Shown here: piece after piece, positions 46,371 through 59,439 of the stretch
Position numbering within the stretch: the first letter of the stretch is position 1
Layout of the letters: every line of letters begins with the position of its first letter
Assembly (NCBI RefSeq): GCF_012273895.1
Contig: NC_052130.1
Location: forward strand, 4,960,001 to 5,024,000
Source of the DNA: Zerene cesonia
Taxonomy: Eukaryota; Arthropoda; Insecta; Lepidoptera; Pieridae
Length of the DNA stretch: 64,000 bases
Reading direction: 5' to 3'
Notes under the pieces: model-generated
What the model saw: only the letters and a program-made list of their open reading frames with translations
Databases searched by the model: none
Told to the model about the DNA's origin: nothing
Translations under genes and position numbers: made by a program

Positions 46371-47626
46371 TGAAAAGGATTAGTATGGATAAACATGAAA
46401 TCGATAAAATATAATAAACTATTTCATATATGTGAATATTTACACAAGGAAATTCAGTTTAAAAGCGCATAATCCGGTTTTGATGAAGGTCAGGGCGCTG
46501 GACAGCAAGCTATGACACTACGTCACTGTATGATTGTCTTCAACTCTTACAATTCTAATTAACTCTTGACACAAATACATGCTTATACAATAAATGAATA
46601 CACAAGTACAAAGGTTTAATTTTTCACAGGACTTGAATGATACCAACTTACAATTCATTTAAAGATACAATACCGCGGTAACAAGTTGTCACGCTTGGGC
46701 CTCCTAACTCACATAAGAAACAAAAATCGTATCAGACAATTGCTCCGTCCCAACAAATGAAAGAAAGACGAAACTAACAAATACTTTCATATATTCATTA
46801 TCATGAATTGTAACAATAACGAAACTGTGGAAATAATACAGATAACGATGTACAAATAAAAATAAATTTCTATCCAATAGCAATTTACGTAGTACCTAAA
46901 TTTTCCTGCTCAGTCTGATATATCAAGTTTCCTTATTTAATCACTTCTTAATAACCAAGTTTAGAAAAGACCCAAACTGCAAACTGTCATTCTATATGAC
47001 TACAAAGACATTTCGCGATTGTGAACGAGTAGAAAAAAACAAGGAAAACTGATGACATTTCTATATAATAATCTAAGATTATTTACCTATAATTTTTTAT
47101 AAGTTTGTCTTGTCCAGTAATCTTTTCACGGTCTTGTGGTGACTCTAATGAGTCGGTACGTAAAATCTGATGTAACCGACTTTCAAACACGGGTTTCCGT
47201 TATGATACTCATAAAAATACCTCATAAATCTGGACTATTTTACTCTGTACATTTAACGTGCAAATGAGAGTAAAACAAATTTTATGATATCGAAATAATT
47301 CGTCAATGTGCAAATCTTAGTTCCTACATCATGCTCTGTTATATTCATAATATCGTGTTTAACATGTTTAAATTATGTAAGTAAGAAGGATAATTTCTAT
47401 CATTAAAACATACACAAATAAATCAAACGGATATGTGTTTAGCTGTAACACACTACTTCCTAAAGTTATAGGAAACTGCAATCAGATTATATGTAGAAGC
47501 TGCTAATATTAGGCTCACAATTGTCTGAATGATATAATTGTACACTTGACGACACCCACATGGACGAAAAGATGACGCAGGTGTTAAATGATCCCACTTA
47601 GCAATGCAGTAATATTAGCTACATAC

Positions 47627-47776
47627 CTACAAGCTTGATCTCATCGTTTGATATAGATTAAAAAACTTATATAAAAGGCGGCAAAAAACAACAATTAGCA
47701 ACGATATCCATACTAATAGAGGGCCTAACATGTACCTCACAATAAATAAACACACTGTCATCGCTATAAATGACAT
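47627..47776 (-). CDS. Possible small membrane protein ORF (49 aa), weakly supported
   Basis: ATG at 47776-47774 opens 49 codons beginning MSFIAMTVCLFIVRYML and continuing GPLLVWISLLIVVFCRLLY, then a basic tail and TAG. Two hydrophobic stretches would suit a small membrane protein. A minus-strand TATATAA (47847-47841) lies about 65 bp upstream, followed by CpG-rich sequence. No family recognised, and a chance ORF is quite possible. Confidence 0.2.
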   Translation of the reverse strand: MSFIAMTVCLFIVRYMLGPLLVWISLLIVVFCRLLYKFFNLYQTMRSSL

Positions 47777-47959
47777 TGAAAACGTGGTAGCCTCGACCAG
47801 GGCCGGTGTGATGTCACGCGCGCTCTGCCAAGACGCACCGTTATATAGGGATTTAGTACACAAATGTTTTAAACGGTTTTATAGATACGAATACATACAC
47901 TTGATATGTGGGACACGATGTATTAATTATGTATATATTTTTTTGGTATAGGAATCCAA

Positions 47960-48150
47960 TTATAATTAACAAGCGGTCCGCCCCAGCTTTGCCCGTGATA
48001 CTTATATAGCCTATAGCCTTCCTCAATAATATATATAAATAATAGCTAACAAAAACTGAAAGAATTTTTCAAAACGGACCAGTAGTTCCTGAGATTAGCT
48101 GTTCAAACAAACAAACCCTTAAGTTTTTTAATATTAGTACAGATATAGCT
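47960..48150 (+). repeat. RTE-like tail fragment
   Basis: GTCCGCCCCAGCTTTGCCCG, AGCCTATAGCCTTCCTC and CCAGTAGTTCCTGAGATTAG. Opposite orientation to 30880-31025. Confidence 0.7.
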
Positions 48151-48867
48151 ATAAAATCACAACCAGAAAGCATCGAATAATTTATAACGTTTCAGCATAT
48201 AACTAACTTCAAATTAATATCAATCGCTTATTTCAATAACTTCTCTATGACTCATAAAAAAGTGTATTTTTTTCGCTTATTAAATGAAATAAATAATTTG
48301 CTATTACTAAATATTTAATAAAATGAAATAAGAATAAGGGAAAAATAGTAAATACAATAAATAATAATAAACAATCCATTATCAAATTATACTTGAGTTT
48401 ATAAACAAACATAAAACTTCATTTTGTTTTAACCTATACAAACATACAAGTCATACAAATATAAGCCGAAGTTTAGACGCGGGTTAATGGCCAGCCTTAG
48501 AACCAGCGCCCATTCATACCGCGATTATCTAACGCAATGTTCTGTTTGGCATTGGCGACCCTGTTTTGATTTCAGTCATGTAGGCGCAGTTATGCGACCT
48601 ATTGAATGATATTATGTTGACTATTTCGGTTCTAATTTGTTGCGATTGAATATACATATATATACCCATATCAAACAAAATTTGAGTAATTTTCATTTAT
48701 ATTCCATATTTATATAACTGAAATTTCCATTATAACGTGCAATGAAATTAATAGACTTTTACAATACGAAAATCGTAAATCAAATCATCGTAAGCAGATT
48801 TAATTACGAGCTAAAGCGTAAACCCTTGACAATATTTAATGTAAAAATTATCAACAAATACAGATTT

Positions 48868-49020
48868 TTTTTTTATTGTGTGATAGGGAAGCGCTTGACT
48901 ACCGTCTCGCCTGCTGGTAAGCATAGATGTAGTCTAAGATGGAGCGCACTTCCCTAGGAGGCACCTGTTCACTCTACTTTTGAAATGAACTCGCCTACTG
49001 CCACCACGTCTATCCAACAC
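48868..49020 (+). repeat. Interspersed element fragment
   Basis: GTGATAGGGAAGCGCTTGAC, CTCGCCTGCTGGTAAGC and AGTCTAAGATGGAGCGC: a short non-coding lepidopteran-type repeat. A shorter relative starts after a T-run at 50396 (GAGCAGGCAAGCGAGCAGAC). Confidence 0.6.
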
Positions 49021-49047
49021 ATATATCGTCTAACTCTACATTCTTAC

Positions 49048-49190
49048 TAACTACTGCGCCTCGCGGTTTTACCCGCGTGAATATGTATAAAAAGTTGCCT
49101 ATGTGTTATTCCAGTTGTCCATCTATCTACGTACCAAATTTCATTGCAATCGGTTCAGTAGTTTTTGTGTGAAAAAAAAAGTAGGTTAGG
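49048..49190 (+). repeat. Family Y element, internally deleted
   Basis: TGCGCCTCGCGGTTTTACCC is followed directly by GTATAAAAAGTTGCCTATG, so the usual CCGTATCCCGTAGG block is missing. It ends AGTAGTTTTTGTGTGAAA. Confidence 0.8.
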
Positions 49191-49531
49191 ACTTCAGTAC
49201 GCATCATTCGCATAACATATATCTACGCTATCTAACAAACAGTCAATGTACTAATATAGATAATAATCTCGCGACTTAAACCCTTCCCATCCAGTTAATA
49301 ACTATCAAACATCCATCCAACCTTGAAGCTTTCCCTTTCACAGTAGGACCTTCAGCTATCGCAAAAACACATGCTGAGCACCTGTTGCCTCGCATAAATA
49401 CCAAACAAAAAAAAAACAATCAACATGACTCATATGTGGGTCACACAAACTGTGGCCGTGTGTCCGTGTCCACATGACATCACCGTCATTGGGTTAACAA
49501 TATGAACCGATAAATATGCTATTAAACGCCC

Positions 49532-49545
49532 GTTGCTATGGTTAC
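49532..49545. promoter_or_regulatory. RFX X-box-like site
   Basis: GTTGCTATGGTTAC fits the RFX X-box (GTTRCY, two bases, GGYNAC) at every fixed position, in a non-repetitive GC-richer patch (49440-49570). Confidence 0.35.
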
Positions 49546-51334
49546 GCAATAGATCCGACAGCATTGGAAAGAGGGTGTGTTGGTATATTTTAAACTAGCG
49601 TTTGCCTGCGGGTTCGCAAGTTTTATGGATGTAAAGATATAGCCCTTCCTCTTGAATATATCTATATATTAAAACAAAAAAAAACCATCAAAATCTCTTG
49701 AATAATTTTAAAGATCTAAGCATACAGACATACACACACAGACTGTTTATCCTGTGTATTTATTGTTAGTGAAACAGAATGACATTCATATGTTACGATT
49801 TCAGGAGTAGAAACTATTTTATTTTATACTATTCTATTATTACGGAATGTTTACTTTTGTAGCTATGGCTTGCACGAATAAAAATAACAAAATTTTCATG
49901 TCAATTAAAAAAAAGCAAATTATTAAAAAAATCTAACTGCCCACCGATTGCGCGGGAAATAAGTTTGATATAATGTAATGCAAACCACCTGAATTACTGC
50001 ATCGAATCAATTCAAATGTCTAGTTCTCTAATTGCATTTCATTATAATTTGAATATGCTATTAATAAATCACCATCATTCGACAATAATATCATTTAAAG
50101 ACTAACAAAATTTTACCTAAAATAATACACAATTACATCACGACAATAAACACGTACGTATTAAAGTTATTCAAACTCCTTAGTCATAATTTGAAAATAA
50201 AATCCAGATAGGTGATAGCACGCCCCAGTGCCGTGGCGGCTACGCGCCGATAGCGCATAATCCCCTTAATCTCACATTATCAGCTACCGATTCCGGTAGA
50301 TTAGAATGCACATGTTGCAATTTATTGGCTTTTGCATCTCGCTCACACCAATGTTTAACTTATGGTGCTATACCACAGCTATACCAACTATCTGTTTTTT
50401 TTTTTTTTTTATGTGATAGAGCAGGCAAGCGAGCAGACGGTTCACCTGATGTTAAGTGCTCCACGTCGCATCTGTATCATCATCATCACATCTACAAATA
50501 TGTGTTGAAGTGTAGATGTAGTGTAGATGTGTGTGATGTGTGCCGATATTGTAAATATAAAAATAAAAGTGTTAATTGCATATGCAACAACAAACAGCAC
50601 TTTTAAAATACATCCAGAAATACAATAAACATAAATGGAAGAAAGTAGGGCTATAAGGGCTATATTTAAAAATAAACATTATTGTGTGTTTTTTATGAAA
50701 CTTTGAATTTTGTTTAAAATTAAAAACACAAAACATCTCACAATATCTAAATTCTGTTCCTCTCACTGCAAAGACATAGACCTCCTCAAGGGATTTATTC
50801 CTTTTAATTATCTTCTATACTTTTACTTCTGTCGTAAATATAACCGCTTGATTGAAGCAACTCGTCGAAGCGTCACCAGTACGCTTTTTATAAGTTTTTT
50901 TTTTATGTTTATCTATACATAAAAAAAATCTTAATAAGGCAAGAGAGATAAACTCTATTATGTCTCAAAAACCAAGACTCGAATTTTACGAAGCAATAAC
51001 AGGAAGAAATCCAAGAGAGCCAGTTAATATAATAACTTATTTACTACACAATACATGTAGGCTATAGCCTTCTTCAAATTTCTGAGTGTTTTACATAAAA
51101 ATGTTTTGCATTGTCTCTAGAGCCACTGAGATGACGTCAAACACCTTTTATGTTAACACGACCTAATGAATATGAGGTTGAAATTTAAATATTCAAATAA
51201 AAAACAGCGCTGGGGATTTCTTTTTAAACGTCGCACAGGTATCAATAGCGCTTTATAAGTATTTACTGTAAATAGACTGCCTTTTAGTATTTATAGAACT
51301 ATAGTTTCTTTGCTTTTTTTATGGAATCTTGAAT

Positions 51335-51545
51335 CCTACTAACCTACTAATATCATAAATGTGAAAGTTTGTAAGGATGTGTGTGTGTTTGTTGCTCTTT
51401 CACGCAAAAACTACTGAACCAATTGCAATGCAATTTGGTACGTAGATAGCTGGACAACTGGAATAACATATAGGCAACTTTCTATCCCGATAATCCTACG
51501 GGATACGGACTTACGGGGGTGAAACCGCGGGGCGCAGCTAGTAGA
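51335..51545 (-). repeat. Family Y element
   Basis: CTACTAATATCATAAATGTG to GAAACCGCGGGGCGCAGCTA, reverse orientation, full length. Confidence 0.85.
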
Positions 51546-52111
51546 TACATAGCCTTGGAAGGAGCCGGGCTGGTTCCCGACTGAAATGTCACTGTAGTCT
51601 CTAATCCCTCACACAACGTTTGGCCACCACCAACACACGCAAGTGCGGGAACTATGTCAATGGTTAAATAACAAATGACATTCAATCGAAGTAAGAAAAA
51701 GTTACGTCAAACATAAGTAAGAATTAAAGTAAATTAGATTACAATCTTTTTTTTTAATCTATCGCTAACAAACTCTTAAAAAAGGAGGATCATCTATCTG
51801 TTTGTAATATTTTTCGGTAATTAAATAAATTGCTCTTACACAGTAATACATAACATAGAAAAAATTTAATAATCTTGTACAGTTATAACAGAAGCAAAAC
51901 AAAATTCTTTAAGAATCGTAAAGTTAAAGGTTTTAAAACTATGCTGCGCACACATACCTCGTACGTAACAAGGCCACGGCCACTCCGACCTTGCTTTGAT
52001 AAGCGGCGTGACATCGCGATTAAAAAATGCAAATAAAAATTGTGTTTTCTTCTAAGTACACGTCAAGCTTAAGCTTGTATAAATCATTATGAAACTCAAT
52101 GTGTTTAATTG

Positions 52112-52441
52112 TATCAAACAATTAAACATCAGCCCATATATGTTCCCTCTGCTGCGACACAGGCCTCCTATGAGGGTTCAGGCCATAATCCACCGCGCTG
52201 GCCAAGTGCGGGTTGGCAGATGTCACATGTCGTCGAACTTTTATAATTCTTAGACATGCCGGTTTCCTCACGATGTTTTCCTTCACCGTTTAAGCAGTGG
52301 TGATGTTATCCACATGCGCAGATAACTTGAAAAATCAATTTATTTCCTGCACGCTCGCCCGGTCTCGAACCCCGACTTATCGGTTTTGAAGTCCGAGGTT
52401 CCCACCACTGAGCTACCACTGCTATATATATATCAAACAAT
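52112..52441 (-). mobile_element. tRNA-derived SINE with 11-bp target duplication
   Basis: TATCAAACAAT at 52112-52122 repeats exactly at 52431-52441. Inside, on the minus strand, the head has an A box (TAGCTCAGTGG) and a B box (GGTTCGAGACC). The body contains ATCGTGAGGAAACCGGCATG and GGATTATGGCCTGAACCCTC, and the 3' end reads GGGCTGATG. Full length. Confidence 0.9.
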
Positions 52442-52564
52442 ATTGTGAGCCAATACCCAATATAATATTTTGGTCGTTTTTATACTACGATATTTTTGGG
52501 ATATCTATTGCTAGATAAATCTTAAGTCGGTATTTGCAATATTAGAACTGAAAGTGGATATCTG

Positions 52565-52790
52565 TCATCTACTATATAAAAATAAGTCGGGTTTTCCTTC
52601 CTGACGCTATAACTCCAGAACGCAGGAACCGATTTCCACGGTTTTGCATTCGTTGGAAAGGTCTCGGGCACCGTGAGGTTTATAGGATAAAAAAATTCAG
52701 GAAAAATTTCAGCAGAAAAGCAGGAAAAACGAAATCATTTATTTGGTGGCGAAACGGAGTTTGCCGGGTTTGCTAGTAAATATATGAAAT
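52565..52790 (+). repeat. Interspersed repeat (RTE/SINE-like tail)
   Basis: CTATAACTCCAGAACGCAGG, GAACCGATTTCCACGG, GGTCTCGGGCACCGTGAGG and a CGGAGTTTGCCGGGTTTGCT end next to AGTA. Typical non-LTR 3' end; family not named. Confidence 0.65.
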
Positions 52791-53498
52791 ATAGTTTATA
52801 GAATTCCCATTCAATCGAAGCATTCGAATTTGAATTCTAGTTGATATCTAATAGAGATGATTGATTGGATGTTTAAATTCTCATCTAAACACGAAACGAA
52901 ACAAGCTCGAAACAACATAGATCCTTATACCCAAAATATTTAAAAAAGTAATATTTTATAACAACCAAGACGTTTATGACCTGAAAATGACGCTCAATAA
53001 GACATAACGCAGTTTCCTTCTGCATTTATCATCCATAATAATATATATCATACAAACATACACACACATACTGAAATGTGTACAATTATTTATCTTAGGT
53101 ACCTGTAGATGGAAGTTATATAAGAAAACGACATTGAAGGCGTCATCATAATTGTTTATGGTCGGGTTGATGAACCCAAACCGAACATTAGAAAACAAGT
53201 TTCATAAATTTGTATGTTTGTGCGTTTGTCTACGCTAATCTCAGCAATTTATATCTACTGTACAAATATTTCAATATTATTTACTGGTGGTCCCCCCTGC
53301 TTTTTCTATTTACATAAACCTTATATATTAAAATTACTTAGAAATATTGAACATTGTATATATCATATTTCACATATTTTTAACTCTTTTCAATTATCAC
53401 TTCAGTTCCTAACTAATGTTGTGCACACAGACAAAGCAGGGAACAACTGCTAGTAGCTAGCTAGTAGCCAAAAGTACCCGCATATGTTTATATTCCAG

Positions 53499-53577
53499 CT
53501 ACGCACGGAGTATGACATCAGCGCTCCGTCTCCGCCTGTTGAATACCAATGCAGCAATCATTTCACGTGCTTGCGCC
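53499..53577 (+). other. Possible plus-strand coding exon (weak)
   Basis: After a good acceptor (TTTATATTCCAG) one frame reads LRTEYDISAPSPPVEYQCSN then HFTCLRH with codon-like composition, up to a GT at 53578. The Cys spacing is loosely like an LDL-receptor class A start. The donor (GTGGCT) is weak, no partner exon was found, and the opposite strand is also open. Confidence 0.15.
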
Positions 53578-55414
53578 ACGTGGCTGAATAGATAAAATGA
53601 CATATAGAGTTTTCCCCCTCATTTATAGCTTGCTTATTATTATGGAAAATGTGTGGCGTAGCGGCGGTATAGTGAAGAAAGAAATGGATTTTTTTTATAT
53701 GTATTTCATTTTTTTTATACATATTTACCTTTGTGAATATCAATAGATTGCCTTTTTCCTTTATTTTTAATTTCAAATAAAGATGAAAACAATGGGTTAT
53801 ACAAGTGGGAGAGAAATATAATTGAATAATTCATAAGTCAAATAAGGAATGTTGAAAAAAGAGAAATATTTATTTTTACCAAAGGACTAAAATTATATTC
53901 AAATTATTATCAGACCTAGACCGAATACAATTGGGAACACGCATGAGGTACCAGCCTACATAAAAATAAATCATCAAAATCGGTTCACCCACTCAATACT
54001 GCTGAGGCAACAAACCCAAAAAAAACATCCAATAGAGAACCTGTACCTTTTCTATAAAGTCGGTTAAAATATATCTGAGTCATATTTACTTCGTTCACTG
54101 TTATATAATATCGTTTATTATATCCCATTTATATCTATTACAGTTGAAGAAACACGATTCGTGAAACACGTTCGACACTCATCTTGGAGATCACGATTCC
54201 GATTACAAGGTAAAAATATAACTGAACATATTTCTCTCTTATTATATCCCTTACGAGGAACACTGTACATTTGTTAAAACTTACTTATAAGGCAATATAT
54301 TTACGGCTTTTTAAGGAGACAGGCGATATTGCACGTAAAGATGAGGATAAGGTTATCATTTAATGCGATTCTAAGCGAAAACCAAAAATTTTAAACAATA
54401 CTAATATATTTCAATACTAGTTCCGCGCACCACGGCTCTTCCCGGGGTGAACGGTTTTTTGACATCTTTTAAATTTTTTAACGAAGAGGCAAATCCAAGG
54501 AATGAAGAATCATTAAAATCCGTTCAACCGTTCTTGAGTTACAACTAACACAACTTTGTTTTATATATAGGCAGATAATAAAAAATACAATGTCTATCCG
54601 TCTGTGTGTTACATTCTATCCTTAAAGACAAACACAGACTACAATAAAAATCAAGTATTTCCACCAAAAAGATCAAAATAGGGTGATTTTATTTTGTTTC
54701 TTTTTTCGTAGTTGAGTCAATATTCAAATTTAACAAAATTTCGCATGTATTTTAAACATGATAACTATTATAGTAAAAGTGAGTTTGCAACACGTTAATG
54801 AGGAGGTGGAAATTCGACTACCGGTCAATGCCAATATAAATGAAAGCATCTCAAAACTAAACAGTCCTACATCATACTAATTAAACTCTGCAGACATCAA
54901 TTGCCAGCAGCATCCAGTCAACAGACGCGGGCGAGTTGCCAGGGGAATTTTTATTCAATTTTACACCGAATCGCGAATTGTAGCAGAACGAATTTCGGAA
55001 TTTTATTTGTACGTGACTCGATGATTTTCATATCTTCGTATATTTTCATTCTATCGCGAATTAACATTTTCGCTTGATAACGCTTTTATCGAGAAAACAT
55101 AAGCCTATTACATTTTGTTTTCGATTTGATTGTACGTGTAAAATAATTTTTTTACCTACATTCATATAAATACGTAACACCTTATGTCTTCTTAACATAT
55201 TATTAGGAAGTAGAAATAGACAAACATTACTACAATCATATTCGCTAATTTACAACACAAGAAACTATTTCCAATCGTTTATATTCTAAGAAAGCAAAAG
55301 CCCAAAGCTAAAACTATCATAGAACTGTCATAGTACAAATAGAACCCCAGGTTCACAACTCAACCTTTATACTACACCAAGAACATAACTACAAATAGAG
55401 CGCACACACACAAC

Positions 55415-55478
55415 CATAGCTAAGACATCTGATCGCGAGTCGAGACACTCCACTGTCCACAGACTGGTTGTCGGTCAT
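55415..55478 (-). other. Candidate Unc-115 first coding exon (weak)
   Basis: A minus-strand ATG at 55478 in a locally GC-rich patch opens MTDNQSVDSGVSRLAIRCLS then Y and one base, stopping at a GT. That phase (1) is the one needed by the LIM1 exon at 25873. The donor GTTGTG is poor, and the distance (30 kb) is large but possible. Confidence 0.15.
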
Positions 55479-55580
55479 GGGAACTGGTTTCCGCGGCGCT
55501 TACAACTCGCTAGGGCTGCCTGTGTTTAAAAACAATTATTAAACATAACCGCGGACAATTTTATTTTGCTATGTGCCTGA

Positions 55581-55675
55581 ACCAAGCAGTGGTGGCTTAG
55601 TGCTGAGAACCTCGGACTTCAATCGAAAAGTCTGAAGGTCGAGACTAGACGAGCAAATATAGGCTGATGATGATA
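55581..55675 (+). repeat. Internally deleted SINE, same family as 52112-52441
   Basis: The head AGCAGTGGTGGCTTAGTGCT and AACCTCGGACTTC, with a decayed B box, is joined directly to the tail TATAGGCTGATGATGATA. Confidence 0.75.
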
Positions 55676-58044
55676 TGCGCATAAAAAGATAAGTGAGATA
55701 TAGTTAGTTTTATTCATCAATGTAATTTGATAATTATTATATCTTCTTGTAATGTTCTATTACATGAACACATGTCTCCTTAGATGTCATAAACACTACT
55801 CTAATTGTAGCTAATTAGTAAATGTCATATGTAAGCAAATTATTCAATTTAACAAGATGCCGGATTCACCACCACGTGTTCATTCATGGAACAAAACAAA
55901 ATATGTGCAGATAGATTAAATTTGACGTCTACGTCTGTTTGGAATCTCAAATTTCGACACGTCTTTCACAAGCATAGCTGATGAAATAAGGAAAAAGTTA
56001 GGTAATGTTTATTTTCATGGAACATGGAATTTAAAGGAAATACTCAATTATGACGCAGCTAGCTATTAGTGTACAATAATATTCATTAAGTACATAACGC
56101 ATGTGCAAATACAAGAACAATAAATATATTGTCTTAAAACTTCGATCGTTCAACCCTACGCGCAGTATGATTCACGCATCACAATAAATAATTTAGATGA
56201 AATATAAATTGCGATGAATCACACTGTTCGTGTTTATATATCGTTTTCATAATGCTACCAGCCAGTTACGTAATATGGACCAGGAAACGTGTGCCATACG
56301 TGGTCTAGATTGTTTAATGGAAATAGCCGAATGTTTGATTGGCCGATGTTAAAATAATAAAGGGTCGAGGAAGTTAGCGCGTACGGTTAGCAACGAAAGT
56401 TGATCAAAAATAGTTAATGTTTGGAAATTTATTGTATGTAATAAAGAAGTTAGGGTAAACGTCTTTATTACATACTTTTTAATTAATTAAAGCATTGTTA
56501 AATTTACCATATATAATTTTATCTTTTCATAATAAGAATACAAGATTTCAATCTACATGCAGGAAAGGATAAATAGAAAAATGTTGTATACAACAACATA
56601 ACAAAAAGTACAAGCTACACCCAGCTTCTTCTCTAAAGGTATTTAGGTACCTACAAGATAACATGACTGTTGTTAGATTGCATTATTTATGATATTTACC
56701 TTTTTACACGGACGAAAATGACATCAGGGTACAGGTAACATGGTAGTTCTTTTAAAATATATAATTTTAAGATACAATAATAATAATTTCAATACATTTA
56801 ATTATAGGATTACATCAAAATACATACAACAGACAAATTCAACACATGCATCGATTACTTCGTAGAAGTCATAACGTTATCTTTAAAGATAGTGCCGATA
56901 GCGTATATTATAAATAAATATATTGGATTTCACTCCACCATAAATAGAAAAACATATTTGGAATGCGGAAGAGATATATTTATATGTGTGACTGTTTCAC
57001 TTATAATATTATAACAAGGTACTAGGTTCGATACTGTGTGATGATCCTGTTTAAAAAATCGTATCGCCTCACAATACAGACATACTGACTCTTTGGTAGT
57101 GTTAGTGTGTGATTATTGCATGTAAAAGATACTTACATCAACTATGTAAATAAAAAAAATTAATAACAAGAAAAAATTTCAATAAAACAGAGGATAATTC
57201 CCCACTTCTATTTACCCCATAACCCCAGAGGGAGACACCGCAAGTAATAAAGTCAACTTAACTTTCTTTTCAAAAGATCGAGATTTAAAGATAGCAAAAG
57301 CAATAATGCCAATAAACATTCATGTCATCGTTTTTAATTAAAAATATAATCACACTGAGATCTTAATATAGATCCGATCCCAGAAGTTCTTCCATGTTGT
57401 TCTTTGTCATTTACGCTAACGCAACGCTAACCAAAATAAAATCTTATTTGTAAGAAACTTATACTAAACAATATTTAAAGACGAAATAGAAAATGATTCA
57501 TTCATTTTTGAATGAACAAAATTCACCAAAAATAGCTGATATAAATTATGAAATATTTTTGTAAAATAAACAAAAAATATATAAATTCATTAAAAATAGT
57601 AAATAGTCCATTTATTGAGGAAGGCTAAAGGCTATGCATTATACCTTTTATACCTAGGAAACCTTGAAAAAATCATGAAAACATACACTGTTCACTCATA
57701 TGTTGTTCGGGGAAATACACTCACACATTTAAATTTAGCCCCGAGCATAAGTCAACAGCTGTAACGTCACACATTCAAAATAAAAAGCTATTTACAATAC
57801 ATCTACACATACAAAACAACAATTTCACATCCATTACCCTATAATTTACAACGTCTATCAAAAATTTCGAACAGGACAAAGCGGCGCGCTAACAACAATA
57901 GAAATAAATCAGTCGAGTCATCAAGCGACAAGAGAGCGCACTCGTATAAAACGTCGCATGCTCTAAATATAACCTCCATGACACAATCCGTACTGTCACC
58001 CATCCTATATTGGTAGAAAATTATCAAACACATTTAGTATGGGA

Positions 58045-58140
58045 GTCGCGCACGCTTCAGCGCGAATTGGGCTAGCTCGCACCGGTGAAGAAGCACTTTT
58101 GAATCGTCATAACACAGTTTCAACATTTAGCGCCGTAAAA
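58045..58140 (-). repeat. Interspersed element, family X, end fragment
   Basis: CGCGAATTGGGCTAGCTCGC and AAGAAGCACTTTTGAATCGT resemble the outer part of the copy at 23935-24222. A similar scrap is at 39660-39720. Confidence 0.6.
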
Positions 58141-58713
58141 TGTTAAAATAAGTTGTATATTGTTAAATGTTCGAAAGGAAATTTCTACAGAGAAGAGCCG
58201 GCAAGGAACTCTGTTTATACATAATCACTCAACAAACTCGCAAACGAGATGTTTTAATAACGTCATTTAGTATAACATCAACTCAAACTGTTGCTCTCCA
58301 AACACTTCATTAATACTTTTTAATGGGACATCGTTAGGCGGAACATTAATAGCCGGAATTAACTTATTCGACTGAATTATAACGACAACTGCTCGTAAAT
58401 CGCCGTTTAGAAGTTAACAAACGTTTTCCAGGAACAAATCTTATTTTGCCGACAGTTAAGTGTGATGACATCTATATTTTATAACGAATAAATGTCTCCT
58501 TATATCCCTCTTTCTGCATCAAATTTTATTTTGGTAAACTGCATTCCTCCCGAAGAATCTTTACCATTCTCATATATTGCATAATGAATTAAGCTTAATG
58601 TTTTATGAGGAAATTTTATCCGATAATTTGCTTATATACCTGTATTGCTACATGCTACAGATTGCTCTTTCATATGAACTTTTTCTACACTTATAACTTC
58701 CTCTTTAATACTA

Positions 58714-59378
58714 CTACTAGCTGCGCCCCGCGGTTTCACCCGCGTAAGAACGTATCCCGTAAGAATATGGGGATAAAAAGTTGCCTATATGTTATTCCAG
58801 TTGTCCAGCTGTCTACCAAATATCAAGTACTAAATTTCATTGCAATCGGTTCAGTCGTTTTTGCGTGAAAGAGCAACAAACACACACACTTTCACATTTA
58901 TAATATTCGTAGGACGCGGGTGAAACCGCGGGGCGCAGCTAGTAAGTTAGAATATAAAGTAATGTATGAGATAAAAGCAAGAGTATCGGCACAGCGAGTC
59001 ACGTAGCGGGTCGTCGGCCTCCGCCCGAGCTTGCACGAGCTTTGGTGGTTCCTTGAATTGTCACTTATTGTCAAATATTTTCGTATTGTTAAAAAATGTA
59101 TCATATAATACTAGCCACATTACAACCAAGTATCATAAAAATCCATTCAGCGGTTTTCGCGTGAAAGAGCAACAAACATACATACATACATATTGTCACT
59201 GTATTATATATTGTATTGCTCTTTCACGCAAAAACGACTGAACCGATTGCAATGAAATTTGGTACTTGGTATTTTGTAGATAGCTGGACAACTGGTATAA
59301 CTAATAGGCAACTTTTTATCCCGATATTCCTACGGGATACGGACTTACCCGGGTGAAACAGCGGGTCGCAGCTAGTAT
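58714..59378. repeat. Nested cluster of family Y elements, inverted
   Basis: A forward copy (58714-58913) is followed at once by a reversed end fragment (CGGGTGAAACCGCGGGGCGC, to 58945). Then come a forward 3' fragment (59110-59190) and a reversed copy (59213-59378). The arrangement could form long hairpins. Confidence 0.8.
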
Positions 59379-59439
59379 GATATAAAAACAATGTCAATTT
59401 CATACATTATTAGAATTCAAAAATGCAAATATCCCACTA

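Larger units (their letters stand above)
42000..58040. other. Gene-poor region between repeats
   Basis: Outside the listed elements I see no supportable gene. Non-repetitive GC-richer patches that might be regulatory lie near 43240-43400, 44041-44140, 48470-48610, 49440-49570, 50210-50310 and 55430-55510. Confidence 0.45.

Noticed and set aside
24240..59378. Regularly recurring near-identical ~200-bp repeats, considered as an organised array
   Set aside because: Spacing is irregular, orientation mixed and copies are complete elements; ordinary interspersed retroelements.
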